64,000 nt of DNA from Candidatus Tayloriibacteriota bacterium (GCA_016215405.1 JACRJQ010000008.1:62001-126000); one strand, 5' to 3'; positions 1-9,111 are shown, counted from the first letter of the stretch. Notes: generated from the sequence alone by a model not told the origin. A program made the numbers and translations.

Positions 1-220
1 AATGGCTCCAGAGGACCTTCGGCATGGCGAAATCGGCCGGACAGAGCTTCGTGCAAGCCCCGCCGCAATCGACGCCTCTCTCCTCTCCGTTCTGCTTGCC
101 GTCAGAGCAGGTAGGCGCCTTGTAGAGAGCGAGGAACGTAGGCAGTCCGACTGCGAGCGCGAAAAAGACGAGAAAGCCGAAGAAGAATCCTGTTTTCCTG
201 CGAGTAGACCACGATGCCAT
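1..220 (-). CDS. Hypothetical membrane-anchored protein (3' end outside window)
   Basis: A reading frame starting at 220 runs off the left edge, giving 73 visible residues. A positively charged start (MASWSTRRK) is followed by one hydrophobic segment (about residues 10-32) and then a short extracytoplasmic Cys-rich stretch with the pattern PTCSDGKQNG-(8)-CGG-C. An N-terminal anchor followed by a 'C-DG-QNG-E-DCGG-C' stretch is a recurrent layout in Parcubacteria envelope proteins, but I cannot name a function. It lies downstream of the rRNA terminator on the same strand, so it is probably transcribed separately. Confidence 0.65.
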   Translation of the reverse strand, partial: MASWSTRRKTGFFFGFLVFFALAVGLPTFLALYKAPTCSDGKQNGEERGVDCGGACTKLCPADFAMPKVLWSH

Positions 221-245
221 GGGGACATTATAGCAAATCAGGCGA

Positions 246-279
246 AGAAAAAGCCGCTCCTTTCGGAGCGGCTTTTTCG
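246..279 (-). terminator. Terminator of the 23S-5S rRNA unit
   Basis: An 11-bp GC-rich stem around a short TTTC-type loop is flanked by A-tracts on one side and T-tracts on the other. It sits just downstream of 5S on the minus strand and would also work in the other direction. Confidence 0.85.
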
Positions 280-289
280 ATTGAATCCT

Positions 290-405
<116 letters not shown>

Positions 406-607
406 GGACTCAATCCTCGCTATTTGAAACACAACAGATAAATATGAATTCTGAGAAAAGACAGTAAGCCTGAGCTTCCTGTGATTTCTAAATTTCCTAA
501 TAAGATCGGGTAATTAGTACTTCTCGGCTTAACACATTACTGTGCTTACACCTAAAGCCTATCAACCTAGTAGTCTTCTAGGGCCCTCAAACGATTCCTT
601 ATCTTGG

Positions 608-650
<43 letters not shown>

Positions 651-786
651 GACATAGCTACTCTGCGTTGCCACGGGCGTGACAGCAGATAGACCAGCGG
701 TCCGTTCACTTCGGTCCTCTCGTACTAGAAGCAAAGCTCCTCAAGAATCAACGCCTGCAGTAGATAGGAGACCAACCTGTCTCACG

Positions 787-1065
787 CTTCTTTTCGCATG
801 TTGCCATGCGGAATGGACTATATCTTCATCCTTATTTATTTATTCATAAGGAGATCAACGTGTAGTCTCTACGGACGGGAACCCGCGCTCCCTTTCCTCG
901 GTATTGCCCCCAATCATCTCCATTGTGGGTTTTACCGATATTAGTTGATGACGTACATGAAAGTTGCCCTTCATGACCGCCGTGATTGGTTGTGTCTCGT
1001 TTGTTTGTCCTTGATGTCCGAGGGATTCAGACTGTAGAGCCTATAATCTTTCGATTATGTTCTCC
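787..1065 (-). ncRNA. Group I intron in 23S at site L2593
   Basis: The conserved sequence GGGTTYAGA-CGT / CGTGAGACAG is split after U2593 (E. coli numbering) by 279 nt. The insert carries the paired P7 core motifs GTAGAGACTACACG (859-872) and GAAGATATAGTCC (815-827), where GACTA and TAGTC pair, and it ends in G. The 5' exon end CAGAC is complementary to GTCTG inside the intron, a plausible P1. I see no endonuclease gene; the insert is too short for one. L2593 is the site used by the Chlamydomonas chloroplast intron that encodes I-CreI. The canonical U-G pair at the 5' splice site is not obvious, so the junction could be off by a base or two. Confidence 0.85.
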
Positions 1066-1726
1066 ACGGTCTGAACCCAGCTCACGTGCCTTTTTAATTG
1101 GCGAACAGCCAAACCCTTGGGACCTTCTCCAGCCCCAGGATAAGACGAGCCGACATCGAGGTGCCGAACTCCGCCGTCGATATGAACTCTTAGGCGGAAC
1201 GAGCCTGTTATCCCTAGAGTAGCTTTTGTCCGATAATCTTCCCCCGCATCTAATGCGTAAGGTCGGTTCACTTAGCTCTGCTTTCGCATCTGCTCGACAA
1301 GTACGTCTTACAGTTAAGCAAGTTTATGCCCATACACTATCGCCACGGTTTCCATTCGCGGCTAACTTACCTTAATAGGCTCCTCCGTTACTTTTTAGGA
1401 GGATAGCGCCCCACTAAAACTACCCACCAGATACTGTCTCCCGCGGTTTTTGCCCTCGGGGTTAGAACATACAACGGCGAAGAACGCTATTTCACTGGCG
1501 ACTCCATGCTGGCCGAAACCGCACTTCAAAGTCTCACGTCTATGCTACGCATCGCAATCGTATGCTCAATATCAAGCTGTAGTAAAGCTTCTAGGGTCTT
1601 TTCGTCTAACTGCAGGTACCCGGCATCTTCACCGGGATTGTATTTTCACCGAGCTGTACTTCGAGACAGTTGCCCAGACGTTACACTATTCAACGCGTCA
1701 GAACTTACCTGACAAGGAATTGCGCT

Positions 1727-1937
1727 CAACTATTCCTCAGAGTTGGACTCTATCTTCAGCCTCTCTTTTAAGGGAGTAGGCTGCGCGGCGTTGGTCTCTA
1801 TTTGACCGCGTACGGACTGACGGTGCATTACTGCCACCTCAGGTAGCTATCTGTGTAATTTCTATTAGGCTCTTATTTATCAACACAACTATAGATCCGT
1901 CCCAGTCCTTCTGCATCCTTCCGAAGAAAGATGCAGA
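1727..1937 (-). ncRNA. Small group I intron in 23S at site L1931
   Basis: The invariant CCTAAGGTAGCGAAATTCC is interrupted after the T of CCTAAGGT, and the 3' exon resumes as AGCGCAATTCC. The 211-nt insert ends in G and contains the S-like core motif GAAGATAGAGTCC (1745-1757) and an R-like segment ATAGAGACCAACG (1789-1801). GACC and GAGTC can form P7 if one A is bulged, with C-G replacing the usual U-A. The first 30 nt form a strong 9-bp hairpin. At 211 nt it is close to the smallest known group I ribozymes. No reading frame of note. Confidence 0.72.
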
Positions 1938-2782
1938 ACCTTAGGACGGTTATAGTTACCGCCGACATTCACCAGGGCTTACATTCATCAGCTTGATATA
2001 ATCGCACCGCAAATGGTTGACCTTCTGGCATTGGTCAAGTGTCACCCCCTATACATCCTCTTACGAGTTCGCAGGGAGCTGTGTTTTTGATAAACAGTCG
2101 CCAGGCATACTTTAGCTGCGGCCCCTTGAGTAAACAAAGGGCAAGCCTTATCGCTAACTTACGGCTGCTTTTTTGCCGAGTTCCTTGAAGTACCTTCACT
2201 CGTTCGCCTTCGTCTTCTCGACGTGATCACCTGTTTCGGTTTTCGGTACGGATCACCTCCGGTTGTGCTTAGAGACTTTTCTTGAAAGCGCGCTTTGCAT
2301 AGTTCCCCGTAGCAAGCTACGGCTTCCCTCCTGTCTTTAGGCTCGCTAATTGAATAGCTGCTTGCGGGATTTTCCTCGCAAACGCCCTCTGACCAAAGAC
2401 CCCAATCCAATAAGGGGCTACGCATACTGTGCTCCGTCATCCCATCGCACCGGGTGTGAGTCACGGAATATTAACCGTGTGTCCATCAGGTACGGCTTTC
2501 GCCATCCCCTTAGGCCCGACTAACCCTTCGCTGATATCCATTGCGAAGGAAACCTTAATCTTTCGGCGTGCGGATATCCCATCCGCATTGTGGTTACTTG
2601 TGCCAACATTCTTACTTCTCTACGCTCCAGCATGGGTCACCCCTTTGCCTTCAGCGCGAAGAGAATACTCTCCTACCAGAACATCTATACGAATATAGAT
2701 GCAATCCTCAGTTTCGGTATCATGCTTTAACCCCGATCATCTGCGGCGCAGACTCTCTAAGTGAGTGAGCTGTTACGCTTTC

Positions 2783-2814
<32 letters not shown>

Positions 2815-3394
2815 TCACCGTCGAAGAAAATCCACCACCTCCCTTGTACTTAGCATGAATTTTGGGACCTTAAATTGAGATTCGGGCTGTTTCCCTTTTG
2901 TCTAATGGAGCTTAGCCCCCACAGACTTACTGCCGTTCTTTTGACCAGAGGTATTCGGAGTTTGATAGGTTCTGCGATCTTTCGACCTGTCAGAATCTTC
3001 CAGTGCTCTACCCCCTCTGGGAACGAACGACGCTATGCCAAAACATATTTCGGAGAGAACCAGCTATTACCGAGTTCGATGAGCTTATCACTCCATACCA
3101 CATGTCATCGCAGAGTATTGCACGTCTCTAGCGTTCGGTCCTTCCTCTATCTTTCGACAGAGTTCAACCTGCACATGGCAAGCTCACCCGGCTTCGGGTC
3201 TGATACGTACTACTTTGTCGCGCTATTCACACTCGGTTTCCCTGCGGCTCCGGGCATTCAAGCCCTTAGCCTTGCAGCACGCATCAACTCGTTGGCTCAT
3301 TCTTCAATAGGCACGCCGTGACGGTAATAAATTACCGCTCCGACTCCTTGTAAGCATATGGTTTCAGTTCTATTTCACCTCCCTCTCCGGGATA

Positions 3395-3434
<40 letters not shown>

Positions 3435-3977
3435 TTCTGGAATATTTAGCCTTAGCGGTTAGTTCCGCCAGATTCCCTCAGGCTATTCGTGTCCTGAGGT
3501 ACTCAAGAATGGCAATAAAAGAGGTGTTTCGCTTTCGCGCACGGGACTATCACCCTCTGGGGTCTGTCTTTCCAGACAATTACGCTAACGAAACACTTTG
3601 TAACTCTTTCCACTATAAATAGTGACACTGCCACCTTACTACCCCCGATCTTAATCGCGTCCTACGTCTTGCGACATAATCCGCGATTAAGACCGAGTTT
3701 GGGCTATTTCGCTTTCGCTCGCCACTACTAACGAAATGTTGTCGACATACATCGACATTGTTTTCTCTTCCTCCTGGTACTGAAATGTTTTACTTCCCAG
3801 GGTACGCTCATTCATGTCAAGCATGAATGTCTCTGGTATCTCTACCAGAGGAGTTGCCTCATTCGGAAACGACCGGATTAACGCCTGTTCAGCGGCTCCC
3901 CGATCATATCGTTGCTACACAACGTCCTTCATCGCTTCTCAGAAGCCTAGGCATCCACCATATGCTCTTAAATTTCC

Positions 3978-3991
3978 TATTAGGAAATTTA
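3978..3991 (-). other. 5' half of the 23S processing stem (partner 489-502)
   Basis: The minus-strand sequence TAAATTTCCTAATA just upstream of 23S is exactly complementary to TATTAGGAAATTTA just downstream of it (489-502). This 14-bp match brackets mature 23S and is the expected substrate for RNase III-type release of the precursor. The upstream half is itself part of a local palindrome. Confidence 0.75.
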
Positions 3992-4181
3992 AAAACCACT
4001 TAACTTCTCTCAATGATATCGGCCTGCTTACAACAGACCGACATACAATTCATTTTTACCTGTTGCCCGTTTCTTTTGGTAAAGAAACGGTTTATCTCGA
4101 TCTACCGTCTATAGATAGATGAGAATCGTCTCGCGCTCTTCTTTTGACGGGCCGACCTGGCCCTAAGCGCGTACGGGGTTT

Positions 4182-4195
4182 CGTTTTCAAATAAC
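4182..4195 (-). promoter_or_regulatory. Possible boxA-like antitermination site in the rRNA leader
   Basis: GTTATTTGAAAACG on the minus strand resembles the Gram-positive rRNA boxA (TGTTCTTTGAAAAC). It lies between an intrinsic terminator and 23S, where an antitermination signal would be expected. The match is partial. Confidence 0.3.
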
Positions 4196-4202
4196 TCTCT
4201 GA

Positions 4203-4230
4203 AAGAAAAACCGCTCTTCGGAGAGCGGCA
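4203..4230 (-). terminator. Intrinsic terminator between the minus-strand promoter and 23S
   Basis: A 7-bp stem (CCGCTCT...AGAGCGG) is followed by TTTTTCTTT on the minus strand. It is oddly placed between the only strong promoter I see and the 23S gene. Confidence 0.65.
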
Positions 4231-4300
4231 TCGGAACAGGGCCAAATCAATGGCCTATTTGATGCGCGTTCTCTTAAGGGGATTCAACATATTCAGAGGT
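4207..4300 (-). ncRNA. Short promoter-to-terminator unit upstream of 23S (possible sRNA or attenuator)
   Basis: A good minus-strand promoter (4308-4335) would start transcription near 4300. About 70-90 nt later lies a perfect intrinsic terminator (stem CCGCTCT/AGAGCGG, then TTTTTCTTT, at about 4203-4230). The intervening RNA has no Shine-Dalgarno sequence and only an 11-codon frame starting ATGTTGAATCCC. It could be an independent small RNA or an attenuated rRNA leader. I do not recognise it as SRP, 6S, RNase P or tmRNA. Confidence 0.4.
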
Positions 4301-4307
4301 AGCCATA

Positions 4308-4335
4308 AGTATACTTACCCGCGTTTTAGAGTCAA
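4308..4335 (-). promoter_or_regulatory. Sigma70-type promoter reading toward 23S
   Basis: On the minus strand, TTGACT (4330-4335), a 16-bp spacer, then TATACT (4308-4313). This is the best promoter upstream of the rRNA unit. Confidence 0.65.
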
Positions 4336-4406
4336 GCTTTTTTCAACGATTCCGCCTTTTCGTCAAAGCCTCCGCCCTGTCGCGGCTCTGTGGAGCCATA
4401 GATTAC

Positions 4407-4435
4407 TTGACATAATCAGATATATGGTGTATAAT
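4407..4435 (+). promoter_or_regulatory. Consensus sigma70 promoter
   Basis: TTGACA (4407-4412), 17-bp spacer, TATAAT (4430-4435): a perfect match to the bacterial consensus. It drives the secreted-protein gene at 4542 and leaves a leader of about 100 nt. It diverges from the rRNA promoter about 70 bp away. Confidence 0.85.
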
Positions 4436-4541
4436 ATATTTATATAAGTTCATTGAGAAAGGCCCGGATTTGAGGGTTGAAATCGCGGATACGGCGGGAA
4501 TTCCCCTGCCCTATGCCACGAAACAGCCCTCAAGTTCGACC

Positions 4542-4985
4542 ATGAAAAAGATATCGTTAGTCCTACTCTCGATCCTCATCCTCGCCCTCGATTGTCACGC
4601 ACGAGGAAGAGGCGGCCTCGGCGGGCGCTCGCGCACCGTCTATAGAGAGAAGGAAAAGGTCGTGTATGTCCTTTGTGACGAGTGCAAAGCCCACATGCCG
4701 ACGATCTCGGCGCCCGAAGATCTCTCCGGGATCAAGGTGAGCTCGGACGAATACGGCTGGACACGGATCGAAGCGCCCATCAAGGACGGCCGGGCGATCA
4801 TGGCTCTCAGAAGCAAGGATCGGCTCGACTCCCTCACCTTGGAACAAAACGGCAAGGTGGTGTTCAGATCGAGCTACACAGGAAACGGATACGAGACCGA
4901 TCGCGAGACCGAGAGAGTGTCTACCGACCGAGATGAGTGGTTTCGGTTCATGCAAAAGATACCGCTCATCATCCTCGAAAAATAG
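4542..4985 (+). CDS. Predicted secreted protein of unknown function
   Basis: 147 residues. I chose the ATG at 4542 because it begins a clear signal peptide (MKKISLVLLSILILALDCHA, probable cleavage after CHA); an in-frame start upstream adds an unlikely prefix. The mature part begins with a short Gly/Arg-rich stretch and then a mixed alpha/beta region with one C-x2-C pair (LCDEC, about residue 46). It is the first gene of its unit, behind a consensus promoter, and is closed by a terminator, so it is probably monocistronic and well expressed. I do not recognise the family. Confidence 0.7.
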   Translation: MKKISLVLLSILILALDCHARGRGGLGGRSRTVYREKEKVVYVLCDECKAHMPTISAPEDLSGIKVSSDEYGWTRIEAPIKDGRAIMALRSKDRLDSLTLEQNGKVVFRSSYTGNGYETDRETERVSTDRDEWFRFMQKIPLIILEK

Positions 4986-5030
4986 CGGTATCCCGCTCCG
5001 CTCAAGATAGATGTCGGCAACATCTATCAA

Positions 5031-5062
5031 AGCCCGCGCCTCGAAAGAGCTGCGGGTTTTGT
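5031..5062 (+). terminator. Terminator after the secreted-protein gene
   Basis: CCCGC/GCGGG stem followed by TTTTGTTTTG, about 45 bp after the stop at 4985. Confidence 0.7.
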
Positions 5063-5070
5063 TTTGTGCG

Positions 5071-5103
5071 AAAAAGCCGGCGGCGCATGTGCGCCGCCGG
5101 CTC
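5071..5103 (-). terminator. Terminator of the DUF4349 gene
   Basis: A perfect 13-bp GC-rich stem (GCCGGCGGCGCA...) followed by TTTTT on the minus strand, just after the stop of the gene ending at 5124. Confidence 0.85.
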
Positions 5104-5123
5104 TCTGTCTCAAAGAGACGGGG

Positions 5124-6167
5124 CTAGCTTCTCCAGAAGCTCTTTGCCGCCCTCCAACCGTACTTAGCGACGACGAGCGCTATCGCTATATAGACGAGCC
5201 ACTGGATGACGACGAAGACGAATGCTACGAGGCCGACCGTGATCTCTTGGATGATGCGGTTTATGTCGTAGACGAAGTCGCGCACCGCCTGCTTCCATGA
5301 GTCCCCTATCGACCTTCCATCGACGTACTTGTTCTCGTAGACCGAGACTCGGAAATACGTGTAGTCGAGCTTGTCGAGCTCTCGGGCCTTGGCCTGCGCG
5401 AGATAGTCGAGCTGGCTATTTATGTTTATGCGCTCCTGGGTGAGGCGCTCGATGATGCCCACCTTGCTGTCGATTATCTTCGCGAGGGCGCCGGTGTCTT
5501 GCGATCGCGTCGCGATCGCGGTTATCTCGTCGTAGGCCGCCATCGCGCTTTTAAGCGTCTGGTCGATGGCCGAGAGCTTGGACTTGAGGATATCCGTCTG
5601 CGAGGTAAAGTCCTCGACCTGATTCTTTATCGTGCGCACGTTCTCCGAGAGGTCCCTCGGGTCGAGCTTCTCGATGGCGGTGAGGACCTCGTTCACGCTC
5701 TTCCGTTCCACCTTAAAGACATGGTCGCATCCCCGGTCGTACGAGTTCGAGGACTCGAAGACGACATAGTCTTTCGCCTTCAGCGAGAGTATCGCCCCGC
5801 ATGTCGCCTCGAGGTCGCCGGTCTCTATGGTCGCGCTGTATTCCGTCACCTCGAACGCCTCGGCGTCAGAGCCTGTAGTCCCTCCGCCGTAGTAAGGCAT
5901 GGCGTTCCTATACGAGAGAGCCGGAGCTCCGGCGGCCTGGGTTGCCATCATCTTCTCTTCGAACATCCTAGACTCCGCCATGTCGTAGGACGGAGCCATC
6001 GGAGCCACCATATTGAAAGCGACTCCTCCCCATCCCATCCCCATTCCGCGCCTCTCAGGCGAGAGAGCGCCGAGCACGGCGCCGAGCACTATCACGCCGA
6101 CGAGCGCGGCGGCCGCTATCTTAAGAGCCTTCGTAGGGTTCTCCCTTATCTTCCTTAAAAATTCCAT
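5124..6167 (-). CDS. DUF4349 domain membrane protein
   Basis: 347 residues. A cytoplasmic start and a TM helix at about 15-36 are followed by a low-complexity Met/Gly-rich linker, then the DUF4349 region (about 105-300) with the typical 'TxDLEAT...' start, a long central coiled-coil stretch (about 170-240), and a C-terminal TM hairpin (about 300-335). The family is widespread in bacteria and is thought to act in the envelope, sometimes with anti-sigma-like partners; its biochemical role is unknown. It has its own terminator and follows the DoxX terminator, so it is monocistronic. Confidence 0.8.
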   Translation of the reverse strand: MEFLRKIRENPTKALKIAAAALVGVIVLGAVLGALSPERRGMGMGWGGVAFNMVAPMAPSYDMAESRMFEEKMMATQAAGAPALSYRNAMPYYGGGTTGSDAEAFEVTEYSATIETGDLEATCGAILSLKAKDYVVFESSNSYDRGCDHVFKVERKSVNEVLTAIEKLDPRDLSENVRTIKNQVEDFTSQTDILKSKLSAIDQTLKSAMAAYDEITAIATRSQDTGALAKIIDSKVGIIERLTQERININSQLDYLAQAKARELDKLDYTYFRVSVYENKYVDGRSIGDSWKQAVRDFVYDINRIIQEITVGLVAFVFVVIQWLVYIAIALVVAKYGWRAAKSFWRS

Positions 6168-6207
6168 ATGGGTTCGGTTAACCTTTCCTGATATGCCTCC
6201 AATTATA

Positions 6208-6236
6208 GCAAAAGCCGGGGCTCCAAAGCCCCGGCT
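6208..6236 (-). terminator. Terminator of the DoxX-family gene
   Basis: AGCCGGGGCT/AGCCCCGGCT stem followed by TTTT on the minus strand. A TATAAT just after it may serve the next gene. Confidence 0.8.
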
Positions 6237-6250
6237 CGCTCTGCCCCGCC

Positions 6251-6664
6251 TTATGCGGAGACCGACGCTCCCCCTTTCTTTCCGACAGGGATAGCGAACT
6301 TTCCCGCGCCAGAGACCATGAGCCCGAAAAGGCCCGATATTATGGCGAGGACCGGCATGAGCGCCTGGAACACCGCGATGTTCATGGCCGCCGCTCCCTT
6401 GTAGCTATAGAACGAGGCGCCCACCATGATGACAAAGAGCCCCATCGAGGCGAGCTCGATCCAGAGGCCGAGTATGACCGCGAGCCCTCCAGCGATCTCG
6501 GCGTAGGCCACGAGGTAAGCGACGAAGGCTGGTAGACCCATCTGCCCGAAATATCCGACCGTCATAGTCATGTCGGCGACCTTCATCCATCCGGCGCTTA
6601 GGAATATGCCTCCTATGATGAGGCGGGCGGCGAAGAGAAGGACGTCCTTGTATCGAGTGAGCAT
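6251..6664 (-). CDS. DoxX family membrane protein
   Basis: 137 residues with four predicted membrane helices, the DoxX layout: a short polar start (MLTRYKDVL), 'RLIIGGIFLSAGWMKV' in helix 1, a glycine-rich 'AEIAGGLAVILGL' in helix 2, then two more helices. DoxX proteins are small integral membrane proteins linked in some bacteria to thiosulfate oxidation or thiol/redox stress; no substrate can be assigned here. It stands alone between two terminators. Confidence 0.85.
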   Translation of the reverse strand: MLTRYKDVLLFAARLIIGGIFLSAGWMKVADMTMTVGYFGQMGLPAFVAYLVAYAEIAGGLAVILGLWIELASMGLFVIMVGASFYSYKGAAAMNIAVFQALMPVLAIISGLFGLMVSGAGKFAIPVGKKGGASVSA

Positions 6665-6706
6665 CTGCGTTTGGTTAAACCCTTATAATGCCTTCCTATG
6701 ATAGCA

Positions 6707-6738
6707 AAAGCCGTCTGCCTTGGGCAGACGGCTTTTGG
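6707..6738 (-). terminator. Terminator of the mechanosensitive-channel-like gene
   Basis: AAAAGCCGTCTGCC/GGCAGACGGCTTTT: a 14-bp perfect palindromic stem with A and T tracts, usable on both strands. Confidence 0.85.
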
Positions 6739-6746
6739 GGAGAGTA

Positions 6747-7445
6747 TTACTGATGGCTCTTTATCTCGTCGCGAGTCCTCTCGATCCAGCGGGCCGCAGC
6801 CTCCTGGCCGCCGAGGCCGAAAGCGAGGCCGAACGCCAAAGCGAGAGCTACTACCACGCCGGTAAAGAGGGTCTGGATGAATCCAACCGCGATGCCGAGC
6901 TGTACGAGCGCGGCGAGGAGGGCGAAGATCCAGATAGCCCACTTCGTGACCGCGCCGAGGAAGTTCGCGGAGCGAACATTCGCTGCCTTTGCGGACGAAG
7001 CGACGATCCTCGAAAGGACGTCTGCGATGACGACCGAGACGAGGAGGATAAGGACGGCGACGATGACCTGAGGCAAGTAGAGAAGGACTACCTGCTGGAG
7101 GAACATGTTCACCTGAGTAAGGCCGAGGACGTCAAAGGCCGCTACGAGGAACGCTACGATGACGAACCACTTCACAAGGCCGCCTACGAAGGCGCCCGAG
7201 TTGAGGTTGACGCCAGCGCGCTTCACGACGTTGCCGAAGCCCGCCTGCTCGAGCGCGGCGTCAAGCTTGATAGCGCGGATAAGATGCGCGATAAGCTTGC
7301 CTACGAGAGCGCCCACTATCCAGCCGATGATGAAGATGACGACGGCTGCGATGAGATTTGGGAGGAATTCGATCGTGCCTGACCAGATGCCCTGGAAAGC
7401 GCCCGATATCGTGTTTCCCCACGTTTGGAGTACCATGATAATCAA
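6747..7445 (-). CDS. Mechanosensitive-channel-type TM-helix protein
   Basis: 232 residues with five hydrophobic segments. The repeated pattern (segments near 25-50 and 120-145, each followed by a charged amphipathic stretch and a Gly/Asn-containing turn, as in 'LEQAGFGNVVKRAGVN') matches the conserved TM-helix repeat seen in small mechanosensitive ion channels and their MscS-like relatives. There is no cytoplasmic MscS beta domain, so this is a channel-like membrane core of unproven gating. Start: an ATG at 7436 (MVLQTW) is an alternative. Monocistronic. Confidence 0.7.
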   Translation of the reverse strand: MIIMVLQTWGNTISGAFQGIWSGTIEFLPNLIAAVVIFIIGWIVGALVGKLIAHLIRAIKLDAALEQAGFGNVVKRAGVNLNSGAFVGGLVKWFVIVAFLVAAFDVLGLTQVNMFLQQVVLLYLPQVIVAVLILLVSVVIADVLSRIVASSAKAANVRSANFLGAVTKWAIWIFALLAALVQLGIAVGFIQTLFTGVVVALALAFGLAFGLGGQEAAARWIERTRDEIKSHQ

Positions 7446-7528
7446 AATTAAGGGTAATGCTTGTAAATTCGTGTACTTGCTGCAGCGAAAGCCGCAACGA
7501 CCTTTTGTACGGCTTTAATTATAGCAAT

Positions 7529-7552
7529 TTAAAACCCCCGAGGCGGGGGTTA
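7529..7552 (-). terminator. Terminator of the HTH gene
   Basis: ACCCCCGCC/GGCGGGGGT-type stem followed by TTTTAAATT on the minus strand. Confidence 0.7.
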
Positions 7553-7594
7553 TGTGGACAAGTGGGAATTCTTATTTGCCTCTGGGAGAAAGGC

Positions 7595-8221
7595 CTATGC
7601 CCGAGCGATGCCTATCTTGTCCACCAAGATAGTGTGGGGGTAATCCAAGACGTCGCGAATGAGCTTGTCGTTCATGCTCTTCCTGTATGCGAAATCGGGG
7701 GCCGAGAGCACCGAATAGCGGATATCTTTGCCCATATCGGACTCTATCCCGCGCACGACCCTCTCGAGAGCGGAAGCCTTCACGTTATCCCCTACCACGA
7801 AGAGGTCGATGCGGGCATCCGCGTCTTTCATGAATATCCCCGACACCAGGACAGCCTTGATGCGTCCCGCCTTCTCGAGCTTCTTTACTATCGTGCGGTT
7901 CTCGAGAGAGTGCGTGCGCACGAGGAAATCTGATAGCTCCTCTCTAAACTCGAACTTGCTATCGAGAGAGAACGCTTTCACCTTCTTCTTTTTCTCGACG
8001 ACCTTCTTCCCCTTCTTGGCCGATACGAGGCGTATGAGCTTGGACTGCCTCACAAGGCCGATCTTTTTGAACGCCGCCACCTCCTTCTCTATGTCGCGAG
8101 GCTTCGCGTCGGTCTTTGCGCGTATGTGCTCGACATCGAAAGCTGAATCGGGATTGAAGAGGAAAAGCCTCATCATCTTTACCCGCAAGGTCGAGCCGAA
8201 GAGCGTAGAAAGGGTGTCCAT
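7595..8221 (-). CDS. Predicted winged-helix transcriptional regulator with a nucleotidyltransferase-like half
   Basis: 208 residues from the ATG at 8221. A start at 8251 would place the first codon inside the TATAAT -10 hexamer (8250-8255), so I rejected it. Residues about 1-60 (LFGSTLRVKMMRLFLFN...) look like an ArsR/MarR-type winged helix. After a Lys-rich linker, residues about 105-190 resemble the minimal nucleotidyltransferase fold found in MarR-like CPR regulators ('VLVSGIFMKDADARIDLFVVGD'). DNA binding is inferred, the target unknown. Own promoter and terminator. Confidence 0.65.
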   Translation of the reverse strand: MDTLSTLFGSTLRVKMMRLFLFNPDSAFDVEHIRAKTDAKPRDIEKEVAAFKKIGLVRQSKLIRLVSAKKGKKVVEKKKKVKAFSLDSKFEFREELSDFLVRTHSLENRTIVKKLEKAGRIKAVLVSGIFMKDADARIDLFVVGDNVKASALERVVRGIESDMGKDIRYSVLSAPDFAYRKSMNDKLIRDVLDYPHTILVDKIGIARA

Positions 8222-8249
8222 TGCTGTTTGGTGCTGTTTAAGTGGGTGC

Positions 8250-8255
8250 ATTATA
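8250..8255 (-). promoter_or_regulatory. -10 element of the HTH gene
   Basis: TATAAT on the minus strand. It sits 28 bp before the chosen start and overlaps an upstream in-frame ATG, which rules that ATG out. Confidence 0.55.
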
Positions 8256-8452
8256 TCACCGATTCCTAAACGAAAAAGCCGATCCGATCGACGGCTGACG
8301 CCCCTCCCAACAGACCTTCTCGAACCGGCCGTTTCTGCCTTTTTATCCTGCCTCTCTGCCTTAGAGCGCGATATGAAGGGCCTTTGACAAAAGGCAGCGA
8401 AGGTTTAACCTTATCGTGTTAGGTTCCTCCACAATTCAGCCCCCAACTGCAT

Positions 8453-9025
8453 ATGCCAAACAAGCTCCTCATCCCTCCATCCGTCCAGTTCGCGCTCCAG
8501 TCCGGCGAAGCGAAGGTCCCGCTCGGGCGTTACTTCCATACCGCGCGCATCGAGCACACCCTCGTCGAGATCGGCGCCAAGGCGTTCCTTTCCGACGGCA
8601 AGCTCGAAGTCTTCGAAGAGCAGGCCCCGGGCAAGGAGGTAAAGCTTCCCGCTGACCTTTGGAAGGCTGTCGGTTTCCCGGCGCGCAAGCTCTCGATCAC
8701 CGAGGCCCAAGCCGCGTTCTCGCTCCTTCTTCGCGGCCTCAAAGCCACGTCAGGGTTCGAGTTCAAGCCGTCGAAGGCTCACGTCTTCGGGCCGGATATC
8801 GTCAACATGCTCGTCCGGGAGTCGGATTCGGCCCACCCCTTCGCCCGCGGCGCCATCTGCGACGGAAAGATCGTCCTTCCTGCCCTCTCTTTCCTCCACC
8901 AGATCAAATGCTCGTGCGGCAAGAGCCTCACGGTCTCTCATGGGCAATTCCTGAAGCTCCGCGACAGTCGGGCCCGTCCGATCTGCGAGGGTTGCCCTCC
9001 GCAGGCGGTCGCGGCGGTCGCCTAA
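8453..9025 (+). CDS. Hypothetical protein with C-terminal Cys clusters
   Basis: 190 residues, no signal peptide or membrane segment. The C-terminal third has C-x-C (about residue 149, KCSCGK) and C-x2-C (about residue 179, ICEGC), a spacing that could bind one zinc ion. The N-terminal part is mixed alpha/beta and unlike anything I recognise. It is divergent from the HTH gene across about 230 bp and is closed by a terminator. Confidence 0.65.
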   Translation: MPNKLLIPPSVQFALQSGEAKVPLGRYFHTARIEHTLVEIGAKAFLSDGKLEVFEEQAPGKEVKLPADLWKAVGFPARKLSITEAQAAFSLLLRGLKATSGFEFKPSKAHVFGPDIVNMLVRESDSAHPFARGAICDGKIVLPALSFLHQIKCSCGKSLTVSHGQFLKLRDSRARPICEGCPPQAVAAVA

Positions 9026-9047
9026 GAAGGCTCTCCGAAAGCAAAAG

Positions 9048-9078
9048 CGAGTCGCGCTCACCCGAGCGCGGCTTTTTT
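9048..9078 (+). terminator. Terminator of the gene ending at 9025
   Basis: CGCGCTC/GAGCGCG stem followed by TTTTTTAT. Confidence 0.75.
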
Positions 9079-9111
9079 ATCGAAAGGGCCGAAAGCGCTC
9101 CGAGGAGAAAG

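Noticed and set aside
787..1065. A homing endonuclease in the L2593 intron
   Set aside because: Short frames in the intron show no LAGLIDADG or other endonuclease motif, and the intron is filled by its ribozyme core.
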